The notes beneath the pieces are model-generated. The model saw only the letters and a program-made list of their open reading frames with translations, searched no databases and was not told where the DNA came from. The translations under genes and the position numbers were made by a program. From positions 745,983 through 809,982 of the forward strand of contig JAHQXD010000002.1 of assembly GCA_019449655.1 (NCBI GenBank): a stretch of 64,000 nucleotides of DNA. The letters are read 5' to 3'. The first letter of the stretch is position 1; each line of letters opens with the position of its first letter. This document shows, piece after piece, positions 46,013 to 61,286 of the stretch. The DNA comes from Ferrigenium straubiae. GTDB taxonomy: Bacteria > Pseudomonadota > Gammaproteobacteria > Burkholderiales > Gallionellaceae.

Positions 46013-46503
46013 TGCGGCACATTATTTCCCTGCTGATGGAAAACGAGGCGGGCGCCCTGTCGCGCGTGGCGGGCCTGTTCTCGGCGCGCGGTTATAATAT
46101 CGAATCCTTGTCGGTTGCGCCGACCGAAGACCCGACCCTGTCGCGCATGACCATCGTCACCAGCGGTTCGGATGCGGTGATCGAACAGATCAACAAGCAG
46201 CTCAACAAGCTGGTGGATGTCGCGGCAATGATCGACCTGAGCGAGGGAGAGCATCTCGAGCGCGAGCTGATGCTGGTCAAGGTGCGCGCCGAAGGCGATG
46301 CGCGTAAGGAATTGAAAAGCATGGCGGATACATTTCGCGGACGCATCATCGATGAGACAAGCCATACCTACACGATCGAGTTGACCGGCTCATGCGCCGA
46401 ACTGGACAGCCTCCTGGAAAAGATCGGCCGTGACCTGATCCTGGAAACGGTGCGTACCGGTGCTTCCGGTATCGGGCGCGGCGACAGGATTTTGAAACTG
46501 TGA
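46012..46503 (+). CDS. ilvH: Acetolactate synthase small (regulatory) subunit
   Basis: A 163-residue protein with an N-terminal ACT domain (MRHIISLLMENEAGALSRVA, GLFSARGYNIESLSVAPTED) that binds valine, and a C-terminal domain (ELMLVKVRAEGDARKEL). It activates the large subunit and gives it valine feedback control. It is coupled to ilvB by a one-base overlap. Confidence 0.96.
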   Translation: MRHIISLLMENEAGALSRVAGLFSARGYNIESLSVAPTEDPTLSRMTIVTSGSDAVIEQINKQLNKLVDVAAMIDLSEGEHLERELMLVKVRAEGDARKELKSMADTFRGRIIDETSHTYTIELTGSCAELDSLLEKIGRDLILETVRTGASGIGRGDRILKL

Positions 46504-46516
46504 ATAACCGTGAAAA

Positions 46517-46577
46517 GTGAAACGTGAAAGGTGAAACGCGAGGATGAGCATGCCCGCAGACACCTTTCACGTTTCAC
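46517..46577. repeat. gtgaaacgtgaaaggtg inverted repeat between ilvH and ilvC
   Basis: gtgaaacgtgaaaggtg (46517-46533) is the exact reverse complement of 46561-46577, with further gtgaaa/tttcac units on both sides. It is a 17-base perfect stem with a loop of 27 bases. It could reduce read-through or stabilise the upstream message. Confidence 0.85.
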
Positions 46578-46602
46578 GTTTCACATTTCACGCATTTTTT
46601 AA

Positions 46603-47627
<1,025 letters not shown>

Positions 47628-47628
<1 letters not shown>

Positions 47629-47716
47629 GCTGGTAGCTGGTAGCTCGCAGCCTGTAGCTCCACTCCGGGGAGCTTTGGGTGAGGGTGCTACCAGCCACAA
47701 GCTACCTGCTACAGGC
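47628..47716. repeat. Nested inverted repeats between ilvC and psd
   Basis: Two interleaved perfect inverted repeats are present: ggctggtagc (47628-47637) with gctaccagcc (47687-47696), and gcctgtagc (47650-47658) with gctacaggc (47708-47716). Units of the type ctggtagctggtagc are tandem at the left. It belongs to the window's set of low-complexity repeats and begins within the last bases of ilvC. Confidence 0.8.
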
Positions 47717-47720
47717 TTAA

Positions 47721-48371
47721 ATGAAAAATTATCCCCACCCCATCATCGCCCGCGAGGGCTGGCCATTCCTGATCGGCTCCATCGCCCTTGCGTTGCTGTT
47801 GTCCGGCCTTACCGGCGGCATCCCCGAATTCCTGGCTTGGGTGGTTGTGCTGTTCGTAGTGCAGTTTTTTCGCGACCCTCCGCGCGAGATTCCACAGGAT
47901 GCCGGTGCGGTACTGTCACCTGCCGATGGCCGGGTCATCAAGGTCGAACGCACCCAGGATCCCTATGGGCAGCGTGAGGCGATTCTGATCAGCGTGTTCA
48001 TGAACGTGTTTAACGTACATTCCAACCGCAGCCCGGTGGATGGTACGGTCGAGCAGGTGCAGTATTTTCCCGGCAAGTTCGTGAACGCCGATCTCGACAA
48101 GGCTTCCGCGGAGAACGAGCGCAATGCCGTGGTGTTGAAGACTGCAGGCGGGCAGGCCGTGACCTTTGTCCAGGTGGCGGGGCTGATCGCGCGGCGCATC
48201 CTGTGCTACGTTAAGGCGGGCGATCAGTTGGCGCGCGGCCAGCGCTACGGTTTCATCCGCTTCGGCTCGCGTGTGGACGTTTACCTGCCGCTGGATGCCG
48301 CCGTGAAGGTCAGCATCGGTGACAAGGTGTCGGCAACCACCACCATTCTGGCGGTTCTCCCCCAAAGCTGA
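47721..48371 (+). CDS. psd: Phosphatidylserine decarboxylase proenzyme (short type)
   Basis: A 216-residue protein of the short PSD family, with membrane segments near residues 12-45. [37 protein letters not shown] and [13 protein letters not shown] are family blocks. [11 protein letters not shown] holds the Gly-Ser bond at which the precursor cuts itself to make the pyruvoyl group. It converts phosphatidylserine to phosphatidylethanolamine. It is followed 12 bases later by pssA, which makes its substrate. Confidence 0.95.
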   Translation: MKNYPHPIIAREGWPFLIGSIALALLLSGLTGGIPEFLAWVVVLFVVQFFRDPPREIPQDAGAVLSPADGRVIKVERTQDPYGQREAILISVFMNVFNVHSNRSPVDGTVEQVQYFPGKFVNADLDKASAENERNAVVLKTAGGQAVTFVQVAGLIARRILCYVKAGDQLARGQRYGFIRFGSRVDVYLPLDAAVKVSIGDKVSATTTILAVLPQS

Positions 48372-48383
48372 TAGCCTAGGTAC

Positions 48384-49133
48384 ATGGACGAATTCGACAT
48401 CCGCAAGCCGATGAATCTGCGCAGGCGCGGCATTTACCTGCTGCCCAACCTGTTCACCACCGGCGCGCTGTTCGCCGGTTTCTACGCGATCGTGCAGGCG
48501 ATGAATCAGCGCTTCGAGTTTGCGGCTGTCGCGATCTTTGTTGCCATGGTGCTGGACGGGATCGATGGTCGCGTGGCACGGCTGACGCATACGCAAAGTG
48601 AATTCGGCGCCGAATACGATAGCCTGTCCGACATGGTTTCGTTCGGCGTCGCACCGGCGCTGGTCGTCTACGAATGGGCGCTGAAGGGGCTGGGCAAGTG
48701 GGGCTGGTTCGCCGCCTTCATCTACTGCGCCGCTACCGCGTTGCGCCTCGCGCGCTTCAACACCAACATTGACGTGGTCGATAAACGCTATTTCCAGGGT
48801 TTGCCCAGCCCGGCCGCCGCCGCGCTGGTGGCGGGCTTCGTCTGGGTGATGCTGGATTACGGTTTCAAGGGCGGTGATCTGCGCTGGTATGCGGCGGCGC
48901 TGACGGTGTTTGCAGGGCTTTCCATGGTCAGCAACCTGCCGTTCTACAGTTTCAAGGATCTGAACATGCGCAAGAGCGTGCCGTTCGTGGCGATTTTCCT
49001 GATTGCGCTGTTCTTCATCCTGATCTCCAGTTACCCGCCCGGTGTGCTGTTCGCGTTGTTCATGGGTTATGCTCTGTCCGGCTATGTGCTGTGGGTGCTG
49101 CGCTTGCGCAAAAAACAACAGCCCATTGCCTGA
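48384..49133 (+). CDS. pssA: CDP-diacylglycerol-serine O-phosphatidyltransferase
   Basis: A 249-residue membrane enzyme of the CDP-alcohol phosphotransferase family. The signature D-G-x-x-A-R...G-x-x-x-D-S-x-x-D appears as DGIDGRVARLTHTQSEFGAE followed by YDSLSDMVSFGVAPAL, slightly longer than the minimal motif. It makes phosphatidylserine for the preceding Psd. About six to eight membrane helices are predicted by eye. Confidence 0.95.
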   Translation: MDEFDIRKPMNLRRRGIYLLPNLFTTGALFAGFYAIVQAMNQRFEFAAVAIFVAMVLDGIDGRVARLTHTQSEFGAEYDSLSDMVSFGVAPALVVYEWALKGLGKWGWFAAFIYCAATALRLARFNTNIDVVDKRYFQGLPSPAAAALVAGFVWVMLDYGFKGGDLRWYAAALTVFAGLSMVSNLPFYSFKDLNMRKSVPFVAIFLIALFFILISSYPPGVLFALFMGYALSGYVLWVLRLRKKQQPIA

Positions 49134-49160
49134 AGCGATAAAACTGGTAATATCCACCCC

Positions 49161-49241
49161 ATGCATTTTTCTACGCTCATCGCGACACTCCACTCCACGT
49201 TCAGCCTGCTGGCTGCGCTGCTGCTGCGCTGCGTGCGCTAA
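49161..49241 (+). CDS. Leu-rich leader peptide upstream of leuA (candidate attenuator)
   Basis: A 26-residue ORF reads MHFSTLIATLHSTFSLLAAL and ends LLRCVR. Seven of the 26 residues are leucine, and five of the seven leucine codons are CTG, three of them consecutive near the end. It lies between pssA and leuA, 81 bases before the leuA start. This is the layout of a ribosome-dependent leader that senses charged leucine tRNA. No strong ribosome-binding site is seen before the ATG, which lowers confidence. A hairpin at 49273-49287 lies downstream. Confidence 0.6.
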   Translation: MHFSTLIATLHSTFSLLAALLLRCVR

Positions 49242-49272
49242 TCACACCTTGCAAATTTGAAGTGAGCGCGCG

Positions 49273-49287
49273 AACCGTACAACGGTT
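49273..49287 (+). promoter_or_regulatory. Small hairpin in the leuA leader
   Basis: aaccgt and acggtt pair around a three-base loop. There is no following T run, so it is not a full terminator by itself. It could be part of the alternative structures in an attenuator. Confidence 0.4.
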
Positions 49288-49322
49288 ACGCAGGTTTAAC
49301 CTATCCGCACCGGAGTTTTACC

Positions 49323-50858
49323 ATGACAGACAAATTGATTATTTTCGACACCACCTTGCGCGACGGCGAGCAGAGCCCCGGCGCGTCGATGACCCGGGAA
49401 ATGAAGATTCGCATCGCTCGCCAGCTCGAAAAGCTCGGCGTAGATGTGATCGAGGCGGGCTTCGCCGCCGCGAGCCCGGGCGATTTCGAGGCGGTCAAGG
49501 CGGTCGCCGAAACCGTGAAAAATTCCACGGTGTGCTCGCTGGCGCGCGCCAGCGAGAACGACGTGCGTCGCGCCGGCGAGGCGATCAAGCCCGCCAAGTC
49601 CGGGCGCATCCACACCTTCATCGCCACCAGCCCGATCCATATGCAGCACAAGTTGCGTATGACCGAGGATCAGGTGGTGGAGCGTGCGGTCAGCGCGGTG
49701 AAGTGGGCGCTGGAATACACCGATGACGTGGAATTCTCCGCCGAGGATGCGGTGCGCTCGGAGATGGACTTTCTGGTGCGCGTGTTCGACGCGGTGATTA
49801 AGGCCGGGGCCAAAACAATGAACGTGCCGGACACGGTGGGTTATTCGATTCCCGCCGCGTGGGGCGAGCGCATCAAGCAATTGATCGCACGCGTGCCGGG
49901 TTCGGACAAGGTGGTCTGGTCCACGCATTGCCACAACGATCTGGGTCTTGCGGTGGCGAATTCGTTAGCCGCGGTGATGAACGGCGCGCGCCAGGTCGAG
50001 TGCACCATCAACGGCCTCGGCGAACGCGCCGGCAACGCCTCGCTGGAAGAAGTCGTGATGGCGATCAGGACGCGCCGCGACGTGTTCAACCTCGACACGC
50101 GCATCGATACCACGCAGATCGTGCCGACTTCCAAGCTGGTTTCCAGCATCACCGGCTATCCGGTGCAGCCGAACAAGGCGATCGTGGGCGCGAACGCCTT
50201 CGCGCACGAATCCGGCATCCACCAGGACGGCGTGCTCAAGCACCGCGAGACCTACGAGATCATGCGCGCCGAGGATGTGGGCTGGAACGCCAACAAGCTG
50301 ACGCTGGGCAAGCTCTCTGGGCGCAATGCCTTGCGCCAGCGTTTTGCCGAATTGAATATCGAGTTCGATTCGGAAGAGGCATTTAATGCCGCATTCCAGC
50401 GCTTCAAGGAACTGGCAGATCGCAAGCACGAAATTTTCGATGAGGATTTGCAGGCCTTGGTCAGCGACGAGGCGGTGGCGCATGTCAGCGAGCATTACCG
50501 CCTGGTTTCCATGCGTGCCCACAGCGAGACCGGGATATTGCCGGTCGCCAGGGTGGTGATGGGCATCGGCAGCGAGCAGCACGAGGCCGAGGCGCAGGGC
50601 GGCGGACCGGTGGATGCAACTTTCCAGGCCATCGAGAAAATCGTGCACAGCGGCACCGAGCTGCAACTGTATTCGGTGAATAACATCACCAGCGGCACCG
50701 ACGCGCAGGGCGAGGTGACGGTGCGTTTGGCCAAAGGTGGCCGGATCGTCAATGGGCAGGGCGCGGATACCGACATCGTGGTGGCCTCGGCCAAGGCTTA
50801 TCTGAATGCGCTCAATAAGTTGCACAGCAAGCTTGAGCGCGCTCATCCGCAGTTGTGA
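49323..50858 (+). CDS. leuA: 2-isopropylmalate synthase
   Basis: A 511-residue enzyme that condenses 2-oxoisovalerate with acetyl-CoA, the first step of leucine synthesis. The TIM-barrel part starts [20 protein letters not shown] and has [19 protein letters not shown] with the metal histidines. The C-terminal LeuA regulatory domain (from about residue 385, THE-type [20 protein letters not shown]) provides leucine feedback. GGAG precedes the ATG. The leucine-rich leader ORF upstream is consistent with transcriptional control. Confidence 0.97.
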   Translation: MTDKLIIFDTTLRDGEQSPGASMTREMKIRIARQLEKLGVDVIEAGFAAASPGDFEAVKAVAETVKNSTVCSLARASENDVRRAGEAIKPAKSGRIHTFIATSPIHMQHKLRMTEDQVVERAVSAVKWALEYTDDVEFSAEDAVRSEMDFLVRVFDAVIKAGAKTMNVPDTVGYSIPAAWGERIKQLIARVPGSDKVVWSTHCHNDLGLAVANSLAAVMNGARQVECTINGLGERAGNASLEEVVMAIRTRRDVFNLDTRIDTTQIVPTSKLVSSITGYPVQPNKAIVGANAFAHESGIHQDGVLKHRETYEIMRAEDVGWNANKLTLGKLSGRNALRQRFAELNIEFDSEEAFNAAFQRFKELADRKHEIFDEDLQALVSDEAVAHVSEHYRLVSMRAHSETGILPVARVVMGIGSEQHEAEAQGGGPVDATFQAIEKIVHSGTELQLYSVNNITSGTDAQGEVTVRLAKGGRIVNGQGADTDIVVASAKAYLNALNKLHSKLERAHPQL

Positions 50859-50987
50859 AGGGAGCTTCCGGAAATCCGGTTTGTTCGGGCGTCTTGCCAT
50901 CTCCGGGGGGCTGCAATAGGTTTAGCGCGCCTACCCTAACATTTTGAAACAATTATTCTTGAACCAGCGACAGGATGCGCAGTCATA

Positions 50988-51017
50988 ATTCTGCCCTCGC
51001 AACTTGCGAGGCAGAAT
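50988..51017. repeat. Imperfect hairpin in the leuA-pentapeptide gap
   Basis: attctgccctcgcaa pairs with ttgcgaggcagaat with one bulged C; flanking bases (aatt) extend it. It lies downstream of leuA but lacks a T tract, so it may be an operator-like palindrome or weak terminator for the next gene or the previous one. Confidence 0.5.
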
Positions 51018-51062
51018 AATTCTGAACTCCCGCTATTCCCCCAAATTTTACCGGAGATTATC

Positions 51063-52133
51063 TTGAAGAAAATTTTGTTGAGTTCGACGTTTCTACTGGC
51101 TTCGCTGGCGGCCAATGCAAGTTGGGCAGAATGCCAAATCATTCCGCATTCTCAATGCCCTCATGCAGAGTTTTCCGGAAAAAATCTGGTGCAGGCGAAT
51201 TTGCAGGAAGCGCATCTCTGGGAAGGCGACCTATCGCGCGCCAACCTGACCAAGGCCAATCTCAGGAGCGCACAGATTTACCACGGCAAGCTGATGGGTG
51301 GTAATTTCACCGAAGCGGAGATGACCGACATCACGCTGTATTACGCCGACCTGACCGGCGCCAACCTGACTGGGGCGAATCTGACCCGCGCCAAGCTCAA
51401 GGGTGCAAACCTCAGCGAAGCCAATTTGACCGATACCAATCTGACCGATGCGGAAATTGACAACGCAAAGTTCAACAACGCTATTTTCTGCCGTACCACG
51501 ATGCCGAATGGTGTGGTGAACAGCGGTGCGAATTGTCCCGCCAAAAAAACCGCCAAGGCTGACCAGGCCGAGGCTGTGGAGAATGCCATCAATGGCTGCG
51601 TGATCCAGCCGCGCACGGTATGCATGAATGCTGCGCTGTCCGAGTCCAACCTGGGCTCCGCCAATCTTTCCGGTGCGCAACTCTTCATGGGCAACCTCGC
51701 GCAGGCCAACCTGTTCAAGGCCAATCTCGGCAAGGCCAACCTGACCGAGGCCAACCTGGCGCGCGCCAACCTGACCCGCGCCAACCTGGCGCAAGCCAAT
51801 CTGACCGAAGCCAACCTGAACAAGGCGGTGCTGCGCGGCGCGCAACTGGAGCACGCCAACCTGACGGGGGCGATCCTGCTGAACGCCGATCTGACCGATG
51901 CCGACCTGAGCGGCGCCAATATCGCCGGTGCCACGCTGACCGGTGCGACTCTGTGCAATACCGTCATGCCCAACGGCACGGTGAACAATAGCAGTTGCAT
52001 GCCTGAAAAAAAAACGGAGCCGGTTACTGAGCCGGTGAAGGCCGAACCGGTAAAAGCCGAGCCGGCCGTAGCGGAAATCAAGCCGGTTCAGCCGGTTAAG
52101 CCGGCGGCAAAAGCAAAGACCAAGAGCAAGTAA
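51063..52133 (+). CDS. Secreted pentapeptide-repeat protein, two modules
   Basis: A 356-residue protein with a signal peptide (MKKILLSSTFLLASLAANAS, likely cleaved before WAEC). It has two arrays of A-N-L-x-x pentapeptide repeats, each framed the same way. They open with C-x-I-x-P-x-x-x-C (CQIIPHSQC, CVIQPRTVC) and close with a C-x-T-x-M-P-N-G-x-V-N cap (FCRTTMPNGVVN, LCNTVMPNGTVN). The modules cover about residues 23-165 and 178-312, so the protein arose by internal duplication. The tail is a P/K/E-rich repeat (EPVKAEPVKAEPAV). A right-handed beta-helix in the periplasm is expected. The start is TTG. Confidence 0.85.
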   Translation: MKKILLSSTFLLASLAANASWAECQIIPHSQCPHAEFSGKNLVQANLQEAHLWEGDLSRANLTKANLRSAQIYHGKLMGGNFTEAEMTDITLYYADLTGANLTGANLTRAKLKGANLSEANLTDTNLTDAEIDNAKFNNAIFCRTTMPNGVVNSGANCPAKKTAKADQAEAVENAINGCVIQPRTVCMNAALSESNLGSANLSGAQLFMGNLAQANLFKANLGKANLTEANLARANLTRANLAQANLTEANLNKAVLRGAQLEHANLTGAILLNADLTDADLSGANIAGATLTGATLCNTVMPNGTVNNSSCMPEKKTEPVTEPVKAEPVKAEPAVAEIKPVQPVKPAAKAKTKSK

Positions 52134-52150
52134 ATCGGCGGATCAAAGAG

Positions 52151-52183
52151 AAAGGGCACGCGATGCGTGCCCTTTTGTTTTTC
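52151..52183 (+). terminator. Rho-independent terminator after the pentapeptide gene
   Basis: GGGCACGC (52154-52161) pairs with GCGTGCCC (52165-52172) around gat, followed by ttttgttttt. Confidence 0.92.
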
Positions 52184-52206
52184 GGGCCAGTCGATGCGCG
52201 GTCTGG

Positions 52207-54079
<1,873 letters not shown>

Positions 54080-54089
54080 CGGCGTATAG

Positions 54090-57949
<3,860 letters not shown>

Positions 57950-57950
<1 letters not shown>

Positions 57951-58291
57951 TGCGTGTTGTCACACTGATACTGGCTATCCTGCTGCTGTTGTTGCAGTAC
58001 CCGCTATGGCTGGGCAAGGGAAGCTGGTTGAAAGTATGGGATATGAACCGCCAGGTCGAGGCACAGCAGCAGGTCAATCAGCAGACCCAGGCACGCAACG
58101 CCATGCTGGACGCCGAAGTGCGCGACCTCAAGCAGGGAACCGAAGCCATCGAGGAGCGCGCACGCAGCGAACTCGGCATGATCAAGCGCGACGAAGTTTT
58201 TTTCCAGATTCTGGAAAAACCATCCGCACCGGTGGCGCCGAAGCAGCCGGAACTCTCGCCGGCTTCTGCCGTTTCCGGCGCCATCAGATAA
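57950..58291 (+). CDS. ftsB: Cell division protein FtsB
   Basis: A 113-residue bitopic protein: N-terminal membrane helix ([20 protein letters not shown]), then a coiled coil ([20 protein letters not shown]) and the [20 protein letters not shown] end typical of FtsB. It forms the FtsQLB divisome complex. It is joined to eno by a one-base overlap, the standard arrangement in many proteobacteria. Confidence 0.93.
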
Positions 58292-58315
58292 CGCATCCAG
58301 GGATTTCCGTAAAAT

Positions 58316-58495
58316 CTATTTGATGAGGCAGTGTTTCGCATAATCGGTGGTCTCATTGAGACTCCACTCACCTTTGGGTTTTTCCTTCAGGTTCGCGCAC
58401 CATTTTTCGCTTCCTACTTCAGGCGCACAACCCCCGAGCGATAAAGCCAGCAGGGCAGTCAGGACGAGCATGACGAAGCGTGTTGTTGCATTCAT
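58316..58495 (-). CDS. Small DUF3012 lipoprotein
   Basis: A 59-residue protein with a lipoprotein signal (VMLVLTALLALSLGGC, Cys after L-G-G). The mature part APEVGSEKWCANLKEKPKGE, followed by WSLNETTDYAKHC, is the DUF3012 motif. The start at 58495 gives a proper signal length. It is probably tethered to the outer or inner membrane facing the periplasm. Function unknown. Confidence 0.85.
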   Translation of the reverse strand: MNATTRFVMLVLTALLALSLGGCAPEVGSEKWCANLKEKPKGEWSLNETTDYAKHCLIK

Positions 58496-58623
58496 GGAAA
58501 AAATCCTTTTCAAACGGTTGAAGTGCGGACGATGCATCCGGGATGAGGCGCCATTCTGCAGGCGGGCTGCAAAAAGCTCAATCCGGGCAGCATGCTGAGT
58601 AAGCCGCCGCCCCAACAAAACAA

Positions 58624-58654
58624 CAAGGCCTCCTGTTTTGGACAGGAGGCCTTG
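58624..58654 (-). terminator. Terminator hairpin after the metal-binding protein gene (copy 1)
   Basis: CAAGGCCTCCTGT pairs with ACAGGAGGCCTTG, followed on the minus strand by a T-rich stretch. A near-identical hairpin with similar flanks occurs at 59683-59713. Confidence 0.88.
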
Positions 58655-58678
58655 TCGGTTTTGAGCAAGCCTTGCAGC

Positions 58679-59548
58679 TTACCGCCGGGCGGCGGCCTCG
58701 TCGTGCTCGATCATCTGCTCCATCAGCATAAGCATCATGTCCATATGCTTGCCCGCCATTCCCATCATCGGACAGCCGCCACTACCCATCATGGGGCAAC
58801 CCGCGCCGCCCATCATGCAGCCACCTGAGCCACCGGAACCACCCATCATTGGGCACTTCATGTCGCCACCCATCTTGCAACCAGAGCCGCCCATCATGGG
58901 ACAACCCATCATATGGCCTTGCCCCTGTGTGGCACCCGCCTGCCCCTTTTCCACGAGCTCCATGCCGCAAATCGGGCAGAGGCCCGGCTGGTCGCGCACG
59001 ACGTTGGGATGCATGGGGCATGTCCAGACTTTTCCTTCTGGGCTGGACGTGGTTTTACCGGTGGCCGTCTGGGCGGGGTTAGCCTGTGCGGCGGGAGCGG
59101 CATCGGGATTGCTGTCGGGCTGGCCGGCCGGATTGCCGCCCATCATGGGACAGCCTGCACCGCCCATCATGCCGCAGCCTCCCATCATATGGCCACCTTT
59201 CATGTGGCCGCCTCCCATCATGGGGCATCCCTTGCCCATGCCGCCCATCATGTCGCGCACCATCTTGATGCTGTCGAGCATGCTCTTCCGGTGTTCCTGC
59301 AGGAGCTTCTGGCGTTTCTTCGGGTCCTTGGTCTGATGGATGGTTGCCATCTGCGCCTGCATCTTGTTCATCGACTTCATCGACTCCTGCATCATGTTCT
59401 CATGAGCACTCATCTGTTCATCCATCCCGGCGGTTCCGGCCTGTGCCGCCTGCGCAGTTTTTTCAGGATGGTGGGCATCCTCCGCAAGGACGGGTTGAGC
59501 AAACAGTGCAATTGCCGCAAGAAGGGGGACTAATAGAAGTTTTTTCAT
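58679..59548 (-). CDS. Met/Cys-rich periplasmic metal-binding protein with six CPMMG motifs
   Basis: A 289-residue protein with a signal peptide (residues 1-22). Residues 41-100 form a Met-rich, charged helical region. Residues 100-139 and 212-263 are two tracts of short repeats: C-P-M-M-G occurs six times (108, 133, 216, 232, 251 and 259) with related CMMGG, CGMMGG, HMKGG and HMMGG units. Between them a heavy-metal-binding domain (177-198; CPMHPNVVRDQPGLCPICGM) lies in a Pro/Ala/Thr-rich linker region. The end (HMDMMLMLMEQMIEHDE) is again Met-rich. Twelve cysteines and many methionines suggest soft-metal binding (Cu+, Ag+, perhaps Hg), but the metal is unknown. Confidence 0.85.
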   Translation of the reverse strand: MKKLLLVPLLAAIALFAQPVLAEDAHHPEKTAQAAQAGTAGMDEQMSAHENMMQESMKSMNKMQAQMATIHQTKDPKKRQKLLQEHRKSMLDSIKMVRDMMGGMGKGCPMMGGGHMKGGHMMGGCGMMGGAGCPMMGGNPAGQPDSNPDAAPAAQANPAQTATGKTTSSPEGKVWTCPMHPNVVRDQPGLCPICGMELVEKGQAGATQGQGHMMGCPMMGGSGCKMGGDMKCPMMGGSGGSGGCMMGGAGCPMMGSGGCPMMGMAGKHMDMMLMLMEQMIEHDEAAARR

Positions 59549-59682
59549 TTTTTGTTCTCCTGATGGACGAATTGAGATTCAAACCTGGAGTACAGCAGTC
59601 CAAGATATTGCGGGCTAATGTTGCCATACCCTGAAACAAATCGCCACTGGGCGGCATGTTGACTCGGCTGCCGATAAAACAA

Positions 59683-59713
59683 CAAGGCCTCCTGTTTCTG
59701 GCAGGAGGCCTTG
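59683..59713 (-). terminator. Terminator hairpin after folD (copy 2)
   Basis: CAAGGCCTCCTG pairs with CAGGAGGCCTTG around tttctgg, followed on the minus strand by ttgttttat. The arms and the flanking gggc-gcatg-tga-tcggc pattern match copy 1, so this terminator segment has been duplicated. Confidence 0.88.
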
Positions 59714-59739
59714 AGTATTCCGGGAATCCGGCAGCCGGC

Positions 59740-60600
59740 TTACTTGCCGAGACCGGACAGCATTTCAGCCGCGCGCACCGTGTTCGCCACCAGCATGGTG
59801 ATGGTCATCGGGCCGACGCCGCCGGGCACCGGGGTGATCCAGCCGGCCACTTCCTTCGCCGAATCGAAATCCACGTCGCCGCACAGCTTGCCGTCGGGCA
59901 GGCGGTTGATGCCGACGTCGATCACCGCCGCACCCGGCTTGACCATGTCGCCGGTGATCATCTTCGCCCTGCCGGTGGCGACGACGAGGATGTCGGCATC
60001 GCGCGTGTACTTGGCGAGGTCGACGGTCTTCGACGTGCAGATGGTGACGGTGGCGTTGTGCTGCAGCAGCATCAGCGCCATCGGCTTGCCGACGATGTTG
60101 CTGCGCCCGACCACCACGGCGTGCTTGCCTTCGATGGCGACGCCGCATTTTTCCAGCAGAATCATCGCGCCGTAGGGGGTGCAGGGGGCGAAGCGCATGT
60201 TGCCGGTGACCAGCGCACCGACGTTCATCGGATGGAAGCCGTCCACGTCCTTGTCCGGGCTGATGGCTTCGAGCACCTTGCCGCTGTCGATATGCTTGGG
60301 TACGGGCAGTTGCACGAGGATGCCGTGGATCTTCGGGTCGTTATTCAACTCGGCGATCTTCGCCAGCAGCGCAGTTTCCGGAGTGTCGGCGGACATGACG
60401 ATGTGCTCGGAATGCAGGCCGAGTTCGGCGCAGGCCTTTACCTTGTTGGCGACGTACACCTTGGAGGCGGGGTCTTCGCCGACGATGATGACTGCAAGCC
60501 CAGGCGTGACGCCTCTGGCTTTCGATGCATCGGCGCGTTCCTTCCACTCGGCGCGCACCTGCTGGGCGATGGTTTTGCCGTCGATAATCCGTGCTGTCAT
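59740..60600 (-). CDS. folD: Methylenetetrahydrofolate dehydrogenase/cyclohydrolase
   Basis: A 286-residue bifunctional folate enzyme. [20 protein letters not shown] with the catalytic lysine, [20 protein letters not shown], and [20 protein letters not shown] are FolD signatures. [17 protein letters not shown] near the end is the second conserved box. It interconverts methylene-, methenyl- and formyl-THF in one-carbon metabolism. It is 25 bases downstream of ppa on the same strand. Confidence 0.97.
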   Translation of the reverse strand: MTARIIDGKTIAQQVRAEWKERADASKARGVTPGLAVIIVGEDPASKVYVANKVKACAELGLHSEHIVMSADTPETALLAKIAELNNDPKIHGILVQLPVPKHIDSGKVLEAISPDKDVDGFHPMNVGALVTGNMRFAPCTPYGAMILLEKCGVAIEGKHAVVVGRSNIVGKPMALMLLQHNATVTICTSKTVDLAKYTRDADILVVATGRAKMITGDMVKPGAAVIDVGINRLPDGKLCGDVDFDSAKEVAGWITPVPGGVGPMTITMLVANTVRAAEMLSGLGK

Positions 60601-60625
60601 GATTTGCTCCCGTCTGTTGTATGCG

Positions 60626-61171
60626 TTAGATGCCGGTAAATATTTTCTTCCGGTACTGCTCGATGCCGTTCATGATTTCCGTACGGGCCGCTTCAGCCCC
60701 TTCCCAGCCCTTGATCTTGACCCATTTGCCCGGCTCCAGCGCCTTGTAGAGCTCGAAGAAATGTTTGATCTGCTCCAGCGTGATCTTCGGCAGATCTTCG
60801 TAAGACAGAACTTCATGGTAAAGCGGGGTCAGCTTGTCGGTGGGCACGGCGATGATCTTGGCATCACCGCCGCCTTCATCCTCCATGCTCAACATGCCGA
60901 CCGGACGGCAGGGGATGATGGCGCCATGAACGATAGGGAATGGGGTAATCACCAGCACGTCCACCGGGTCGCCGTCGTCAGCGATGGTTTCCGGGATGAA
61001 GCCGTAATTGCACGGATAGCGCATCAGCGATCCGATGAAGCGATCCACCACCAGCACGCCGGATTCCTTGTCTACTTCGTATTTTACCGGATCGGCGTGC
61101 TTGGGGATTTCGATGATGACGTTGCATTCATGGGGAACCTTGTCGCCGGGGTGCACATTTAACAAGCTCAT
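60626..61171 (-). CDS. ppa: Inorganic pyrophosphatase (family I)
   Basis: A 181-residue soluble pyrophosphatase. [40 protein letters not shown] and [10 protein letters not shown] contain the acidic metal ligands (D-G-D-P-x-D). ATG 61171 follows AAGGAA. It is divergent from pfp; the gap of 115 bases must hold both promoters. Having a PPi hydrolase beside a PPi-using phosphofructokinase is notable. Confidence 0.97.
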   Translation of the reverse strand: MSLLNVHPGDKVPHECNVIIEIPKHADPVKYEVDKESGVLVVDRFIGSLMRYPCNYGFIPETIADDGDPVDVLVITPFPIVHGAIIPCRPVGMLSMEDEGGGDAKIIAVPTDKLTPLYHEVLSYEDLPKITLEQIKHFFELYKALEPGKWVKIKGWEGAEAARTEIMNGIEQYRKKIFTGI

Positions 61172-61286
61172 ACTATTCCTTAAAGTTGGCAAAATAAAAA
61201 ACGCGCAATTATAAGCGAAGCAGGGCGATGCCGCAGAGCCGTATTCAGTTTAGAATGAAGCATCTTTGTCACTGGGAGGTGATGTC

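Noticed and set aside
58679..59548. CRISPR array or simple DNA repeat
   Set aside because: The repeats are short in-frame CPMMG codon units inside a signal-peptide-bearing gene, of varying spacing; there are no constant direct repeats with unique spacers.
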